Below, in pieces: positions 16,046 to 19,423 of a stretch of 19,423 bases of DNA (positions are counted from its first letter, which is position 1; each line of letters begins with the position of its first letter). The DNA comes from CAYUMU01 sp964445985 (lineage in GTDB: Bacteria > Planctomycetota > Planctomycetia > Pirellulales > S012-138). Under the pieces are notes generated by a model. The model was not told the DNA's origin, searched no databases, and saw only the letters and a program-made list of their open reading frames with translations. The DNA lies in assembly GCA_964445985.1 (NCBI GenBank), contig CAYUMU010000108.1:1-19423 (forward strand), read 5' to 3'. The position numbers were made by a program, and so were the translations under genes.

Positions 16046-16899
16046 AACCGAAGAAGCGAATCCGCGTGGTGAATGGCCTGCCCACGATGTTTACGTTGGG
16101 CAATCTGGTATGCGGTTTCTTTGCGATTGTGATCGCGGCGCGCGTGGCCAAGCCGGTTCAGCCCGAGGTCATTCCCGAGGGCGAAACGGCGATTGTGTAT
16201 TACGAAGGCGCCGATCCCACGCACTGCATGTATAGTGCGGCGTTGATTTTTTTGGCGATGGTGTTCGATGCCTTGGATGGGGCGGCGGCCCGATTGTCGA
16301 AGAGTAGCAGCGAGTTTGGGGCGCAGCTCGACAGCCTGTGCGATTTGGTGTCGTTCGGGGTGGCGCCCGCGTTTTTGTTAGTGAAAATGTGTCCCCAGTT
16401 CACGGCGGTTCATAACGAGCCGGTGTGGATTATCGCGGCTTCGTTTGCGGCTTGCGTGGCACTGCGCCTGGCGCGGTACAACGTCGAGACCGACGAGGAG
16501 GATGACCACACGGCCTTCAATGGGCTGCCTTCGCCGGCAGGCGGGGCGGCGATCGCCAGCTTTGCATTCTTGTTTTATGCCCTGCGGCGTGAAGAGAATT
16601 CGCTGGCTTATGCGGCCGAAATCGACGGCTGGCTGCAATGGCTGCTTCCCTGGTATGCCTTGGTGATCGCGGTGCTCATGGTGTCGCGAATTCCCTATCC
16701 GCACGTGGCGAATACGCTGTTTCGCGGCGAAAAAACCTTGGGCCACGTGGTGGGCCTGATGTTCGCGTTGGCCTTTTTGGCGTTGGCGCGGGGCTATGCC
16801 ATCTGGCTGGTGTGCGCGGTTTTCGCACTTTCCGGGCCAGTCACGTACTTGTGGAAACGGGCCTGGCGCCGCGAACCGCAAGAAGAGTCGCTGTTCTAG
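16042..16899 (+). CDS. pssA: CDP-diacylglycerol--serine O-phosphatidyltransferase
   Basis: 285 residues from the ATG at 16042, which overlaps the psd stop; this start is better than 15955 because MKPKKRIRVVNGLPTMFTLG begins like the family. It makes phosphatidylserine from CDP-diacylglycerol and serine, the substrate for Psd. The CDP-alcohol phosphotransferase motif is complete: D79-G-x2-A83-R84-x8-G93-x3-D97-x3-D101. Several hydrophobic helices follow, consistent with an integral membrane enzyme of the Bacillus-type subclass II rather than the E. coli peripheral type. A periplasm- or loop-facing segment of about 30 residues (around 35-60) separates the first helix from the catalytic motif. 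Together the two genes give a two-step route to phosphatidylethanolamine. Confidence 0.94.
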   Translation: MKPKKRIRVVNGLPTMFTLGNLVCGFFAIVIAARVAKPVQPEVIPEGETAIVYYEGADPTHCMYSAALIFLAMVFDALDGAAARLSKSSSEFGAQLDSLCDLVSFGVAPAFLLVKMCPQFTAVHNEPVWIIAASFAACVALRLARYNVETDEEDDHTAFNGLPSPAGGAAIASFAFLFYALRREENSLAYAAEIDGWLQWLLPWYALVIAVLMVSRIPYPHVANTLFRGEKTLGHVVGLMFALAFLALARGYAIWLVCAVFALSGPVTYLWKRAWRREPQEESLF

Positions 16900-16909
16900 G
16901 CCCCAGCCT

Positions 16910-16964
16910 GGTCAGTGTCGCCTGAACTCGGTCAGTGTCGCCTGAGCTCGGTCAGTGTCGCCTG
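16910..16964. repeat. Three 20-bp tandem repeats (iteron-like)
   Basis: The 15-nt core GGTCAGTGTCGCCTG occurs exactly three times (16910-16924, 16930-16944, 16950-16964), separated by 5-nt linkers, giving a strict 20-bp period. It begins 11 nt after the pssA stop and about 165 nt before ribE. Two-helical-turn spacing would put all copies on one face of the DNA. Confidence 0.9.
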
Positions 16965-17068
16965 TACGTCGTTCGCTTATCCCATCTCTGTACTCCCGAA
17001 GGGTTGAACACAACACAACATCCCCAGTAAATTCCAAGTGGTGGCGTCGTTTTTCCGTTGTGCCCTGG

Positions 17069-17088
17069 ATTCCCGCCTGCGCGGGAAT
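17069..17088. repeat. Dispersed palindrome of the VIPAQAGIQ type
   Basis: ATTCCCGC and GCGGGAAT form a perfect 8-bp stem around CTGC. The reverse strand reads through it as VIPAQAGIQ, a peptide familiar from spurious ORFs in many bacteria, which marks a widely dispersed repeat. It lies 41 nt before the ribE start. Confidence 0.8.
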
Positions 17089-17128
17089 GACGAGTATTTT
17101 CCGATCCGAACTCCCTACTTCTTCATTC

Positions 17129-17740
17129 ATGTTTTCTGGCTTAGTTCAGTTATTGGCCGAGGTGGTTGAGTTGCGGGATGAGCCGCCCGGCAAGTTGCTG
17201 GTGATTGCCGCCCCAGAATTTGCCGCCGATGGTGAAATTGGGGAGAGCATTGCCGTGAACGGCTGCTGCCTCACGCTGGTGGCGTTTGACGAGCAGCGGT
17301 TGGCATTTCAGGCGGGGCCGGAAACGCTGGCCCGGACGAACCTGGGGCAACTCCAACCGGGCAGTCGCGTGAATTTGGAGCGGTCGCTGCGGTTGGGCGA
17401 CGCGATTGGAGGGCACCTGGTGACCGGCCATATTGATGGGCTTGGTTCGCTGGCGGCCCGGCACGACGAGGGGGGGTGGTCGACCTGCTGGTTCGCGGCT
17501 CCCCGCAAGCTCACGCGGCAAATGGCCGGCAAGGGGAGCATCGCCATCGACGGCGTGAGCCTCACCTTGGTGGAGGTGGAAGACGAGCGGTTCAGCGTGC
17601 AGCTGATTCCGCACACGCTGGCGGTGACGACGCTCGGGGAGTTGCAGGTGGGCCAGGGGGTGAACCTGGAAACCGACCTGCTGGCAAAATACGTCGAACG
17701 GCAACTGCTTTGCGAACGCCGCGACGGAAGTTCGTGCTAG
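17129..17740 (+). CDS. ribE: Riboflavin synthase, alpha chain type
   Basis: 203 residues. It dismutates two 6,7-dimethyl-8-ribityllumazine molecules to riboflavin and the pyrimidine by-product. Start ATG at 17129 gives the family N-terminus MFSGLVQ (usually MFTGLVE). The two lumazine-binding halves are visible: GESIAVNGCCLTLV (38-51) with GGHLVTGHIDG (94-104) in the first, and KGSIAIDGVSLTLVEV (135-150) with IPHTLAVTTLG in the second. Length is typical (200-220). An upstream extension to 16955 reads through the repeats and is rejected. There is no Shine-Dalgarno. No other rib gene is nearby, so the pathway is not clustered here. Confidence 0.95.
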   Translation: MFSGLVQLLAEVVELRDEPPGKLLVIAAPEFAADGEIGESIAVNGCCLTLVAFDEQRLAFQAGPETLARTNLGQLQPGSRVNLERSLRLGDAIGGHLVTGHIDGLGSLAARHDEGGWSTCWFAAPRKLTRQMAGKGSIAIDGVSLTLVEVEDERFSVQLIPHTLAVTTLGELQVGQGVNLETDLLAKYVERQLLCERRDGSSC

Positions 17741-17743
17741 AAT
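17735..17743 (+). promoter_or_regulatory. Candidate extended -10 promoter (TGCTAGAAT)
   Basis: TG-N-TAGAAT fits the extended -10 consensus, which can work without a good -35; none is seen. It overlaps the ribE stop codon and would give rsmA its own start about 165 nt upstream of its coding region. Speculative. Confidence 0.3.
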
Positions 17744-17835
17744 AAGCCGCCACAATAAGTTCCGCCGCGCGCGGTGTTGCTCATTGCGCGGGCTGTTTCC
17801 CAATGTCTCTTCGAGCCGATCCGAGAACCCTGTTT

Positions 17836-17873
17836 CCCCCTCACCCCAACCCTCTCCCGCGAGGGGCGAGGGA
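17836..17873. repeat. Dispersed palindrome of the SPLAGEGWGEG type
   Basis: A C-rich arm (CCCTCTCCC) and a G-rich arm (GGGGCGAGGG) can pair imperfectly. The reverse strand translates to PSPLAGEGWGEG, a peptide found in many spurious bacterial ORFs, which marks a widespread intergenic repeat. It sits in the 172-nt ribE-rsmA gap. Confidence 0.75.
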
Positions 17874-17912
17874 GTCATTGGATAGGCTCTTAACTGCCTG
17901 GTTGTTCCGCCG

Positions 17913-18842
17913 TTGACCACGACCCATCAAACACGTTCATTCTTGCTCAAGCGGTTCGAAGAGGCGGGCATTCGCCCTCGGACGAAGCATGGGCAGAACT
18001 TCCTGATCGACCTCAACCTGCTGCGGGTGCTGTACGACGCGGCCGAAGTTGGCCCCGACGACGTGGTGCTGGAAATCGGCACGGGCACCGGTTCGCTGAC
18101 CGGGTTGCTGGTGCAAACCGCGGCCGAAGTGGTCACGGTGGAGATCGACGAACAACTGCATCAGCTAGCCAAGGAAGAACTTGCGGATCCTCCCAACCTG
18201 ACGATGCTTCGCACCGATGTGCTGAGGAACAAGAGCACGTTCCAGCCAGAGGTGCTGCAATTACTCAAAGAGAAGCAAGCGGCGGCGCCCGGCCGGCGGA
18301 TCAAGTTGGCGGCCAATTTGCCTTACAACGTGGCCACGCCGATTATCTCGAATTTGCTGGTGACCGACGAGATCACGCCGCATTCGATGGTGGTCACCAT
18401 TCAAAAGGAGCTGGCCGACCGGATCATGGCGGCCCCCTCGACCAAGGATTACAGCGCCCTGAGCGTGTGGGTGCAAAGCCAGGCCCAGGTGGAACTGGTT
18501 CGCGAGTTGCCGCCCCAGGTGTTCTGGCCGCGTCCCAACGTGAATAGCGCCATCATCAAGATCGTGCTCGATTTGGGGCTGCGAGCCCGGATGCTCGACC
18601 GGGGGTTCTTTCACCGCATGATGAGGGCGGTGTTCTTGCACCGTCGCAAGTTCTTGCGGAGCGTGGTGTGCAGCGCTTTCAAGCGCGAGTTGCCCAAGGA
18701 AACGGTGGACGAGGTGCTGGTAAGCCTGGGCCACGGCCCCAACGCGCGAGCCGAGGCGATGGACGTGCCTACCCTGATTGCGCTGGCCAACGCGTTTTGG
18801 AAAGTGGCGCCCCAGGCGGAGCCGCTGACGGATGAGAGGTGA
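17913..18842 (+). CDS. rsmA: 16S rRNA adenine dimethyltransferase (KsgA/RsmA)
   Basis: 309 residues. It dimethylates two adjacent adenines near the 3' end of 16S rRNA using S-adenosylmethionine, late in small-subunit assembly. HGQNFLID near 25-32 is the family N-terminal signature, VLEIGTGTGSLT around 51-62 is the SAM-binding motif I, NLPYNVATPII from 135 is the catalytic motif IV, and FWPRPNVNSAII is the conserved later block. Start is TTG at 17913 because no in-frame ATG or GTG precedes the conserved part; this is the only non-ATG start in the window. The length is slightly above the usual 270-290. A candidate extended -10 lies at the end of ribE. Confidence 0.95.
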   Translation: MTTTHQTRSFLLKRFEEAGIRPRTKHGQNFLIDLNLLRVLYDAAEVGPDDVVLEIGTGTGSLTGLLVQTAAEVVTVEIDEQLHQLAKEELADPPNLTMLRTDVLRNKSTFQPEVLQLLKEKQAAAPGRRIKLAANLPYNVATPIISNLLVTDEITPHSMVVTIQKELADRIMAAPSTKDYSALSVWVQSQAQVELVRELPPQVFWPRPNVNSAIIKIVLDLGLRARMLDRGFFHRMMRAVFLHRRKFLRSVVCSAFKRELPKETVDEVLVSLGHGPNARAEAMDVPTLIALANAFWKVAPQAEPLTDER

Positions 18843-18850
18843 AGTGGAGG

Positions 18851-18937
18851 GGCTGGTAGCTGGTGGCTAGGGGCTAGTAGCTGGTGAAATGCAGGATTGC
18901 AATTCTCCCCTGCCAGTCTCCAATCCCTATCCCCTAG
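18851..18937. repeat. GCTGGTAGCTGGTGGCTAG-type tandem/inverted repeat
   Basis: Positions 18851-18884 hold overlapping copies of a CTGGTAGCTGGTGGCTAG-like phrase; CTAGGGG at 18867-18873 is complementary to CCCCTAG at 18931-18937. The reverse strand reads as SHQLPAP-like peptides, common in spurious ORFs of many bacteria. It fills most of the 231-nt gap between rsmA and the next gene. Confidence 0.6.
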
Positions 18938-19073
18938 TCCCGCCAACTTGTTGCGACCGCACTGCCTCCAGAGTATGCTGGCAGGTAATCCGGCGGCCGT
19001 TGCGGTTTCAGCGCGTTTTGTCGCCGTAAATCGCGTGTGGAACGGGGTTTTCGTCTTACGGGGGGGTACTTGA

Positions 19074-19358
19074 ATGTCGGACCCAGACGTCGACCCCTGG
19101 AACGACTACCTGGGCCATGCCGTGGTGCTCGATATGTGCAGTCCTTATGTATTTTTGGGGTTGCTCGTCGAACGCCGTGGGAACTGTTTGGTGCTGGAAG
19201 ACGTGGACGTTCACGACCTGCGCGACACGGCGACGACCCGCGAGAAGTACGTGGTCGATAGCCGGATGCATGGGATTCGTTCCAATCGCCGCCAGGCGAT
19301 GGTGCGGCTGGACGACGTGGTGGGCGTTTCGCGGCTGGAAGACGTCGTTGTGGATTGA
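19074..19358 (+). CDS. Small conserved protein, possible Sm-like fold, function unknown
   Basis: 94 residues. GHAVVLDMCSPYVFLGLLVE followed by alternating hydrophobic strands (LVLEDVDVHDL) and a VRLDDVVGVSRLEDV end suggest a small all-beta fold, perhaps SH3/Sm-like; this is inference from strand pattern only. DLRDTATTREKYV resembles a motif I associate with planctomycete hypothetical proteins. A G-run (GGGGGG) 8 nt before the ATG is the only ribosome-binding candidate. It is highly acidic at both ends, with no signal peptide or membrane segment, so it is likely cytoplasmic. It follows rsmA by 231 nt and may be independent. Nothing further is called in the last 65 nt. Confidence 0.75.
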   Translation: MSDPDVDPWNDYLGHAVVLDMCSPYVFLGLLVERRGNCLVLEDVDVHDLRDTATTREKYVVDSRMHGIRSNRRQAMVRLDDVVGVSRLEDVVVD

Positions 19359-19423
19359 ACGAGGCGGCCCCCCCCCAAGCAGGCACATCCATGAGAAGCC
19401 CCCCCCGACATGGCGCAGCGAGA

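Noticed and set aside
16910..16964. CRISPR-like direct repeats
   Set aside because: Linkers are only 5 nt and there are no spacers or cas genes, so this is a tandem repeat, not an array.
16955..17128. 58-residue N-terminal extension of riboflavin synthase
   Set aside because: It reads through the tandem repeat and the VIPAQAGIQ palindrome; the family starts at MFSGLV.

Overview
The window looks like ordinary chromosomal DNA from a planctomycete, probably close to the Pirellulales. The basis is inference from content: GC-rich coding regions, a glutaminyl-tRNA synthetase gene beside gltX, long secreted TPR proteins, a 94-residue protein of a type I associate with planctomycetes, and intergenic palindromes including the one whose translation contains TRRVSEG. 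No species can be named. I see no rRNA, tRNA, CRISPR array, transposase, integrase or phage gene.

Layout. On the minus strand (177-1631) a small Rieske ferredoxin-like protein is followed after 3 nt by a DUF4392/D-glutamate cyclase-like protein. All other genes except one are on the plus strand. gltX (2184-3746) and glnS (3860-5575) are separated by a perfect 22-bp palindrome. Next is a possible unit of three genes: a secreted TPR protein with a central HExxH metallopeptidase domain (5755-8763), a small MazG-like pyrophosphohydrolase with a C-terminal cysteine cluster (8858-9172), and a large signal-peptide-bearing membrane protein with a GATase1-like domain (9248-11512). A 926-nt gene-free stretch with a composite palindromic repeat precedes a second secreted TPR protein (12439-14142), which has a strong Shine-Dalgarno. 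A minus-strand TM2-domain protein (14191-14403) faces it. psd and pssA (15059-16899) overlap by ATGA and make phosphatidylethanolamine by the CDP-diacylglycerol route. Riboflavin synthase (17129-17740), rsmA/ksgA (17913-18842) and the small conserved protein (19074-19358) finish the window.

The genes are mostly housekeeping (aminoacyl-tRNA supply, phospholipid, riboflavin, rRNA methylation) mixed with envelope proteins of unknown role. No clear new defence or mobile system is visible. The most distinctive signal is between the genes: most intergenic gaps carry a different palindromic or tandem repeat family. Among the proteins, the points worth a second look are a roughly 33-residue insertion after the KMSKS loop of GltX, a roughly 100-residue N-terminal extension on the phosphatidylserine decarboxylase, and the TPR-peptidase/MazG/GATase-like trio.
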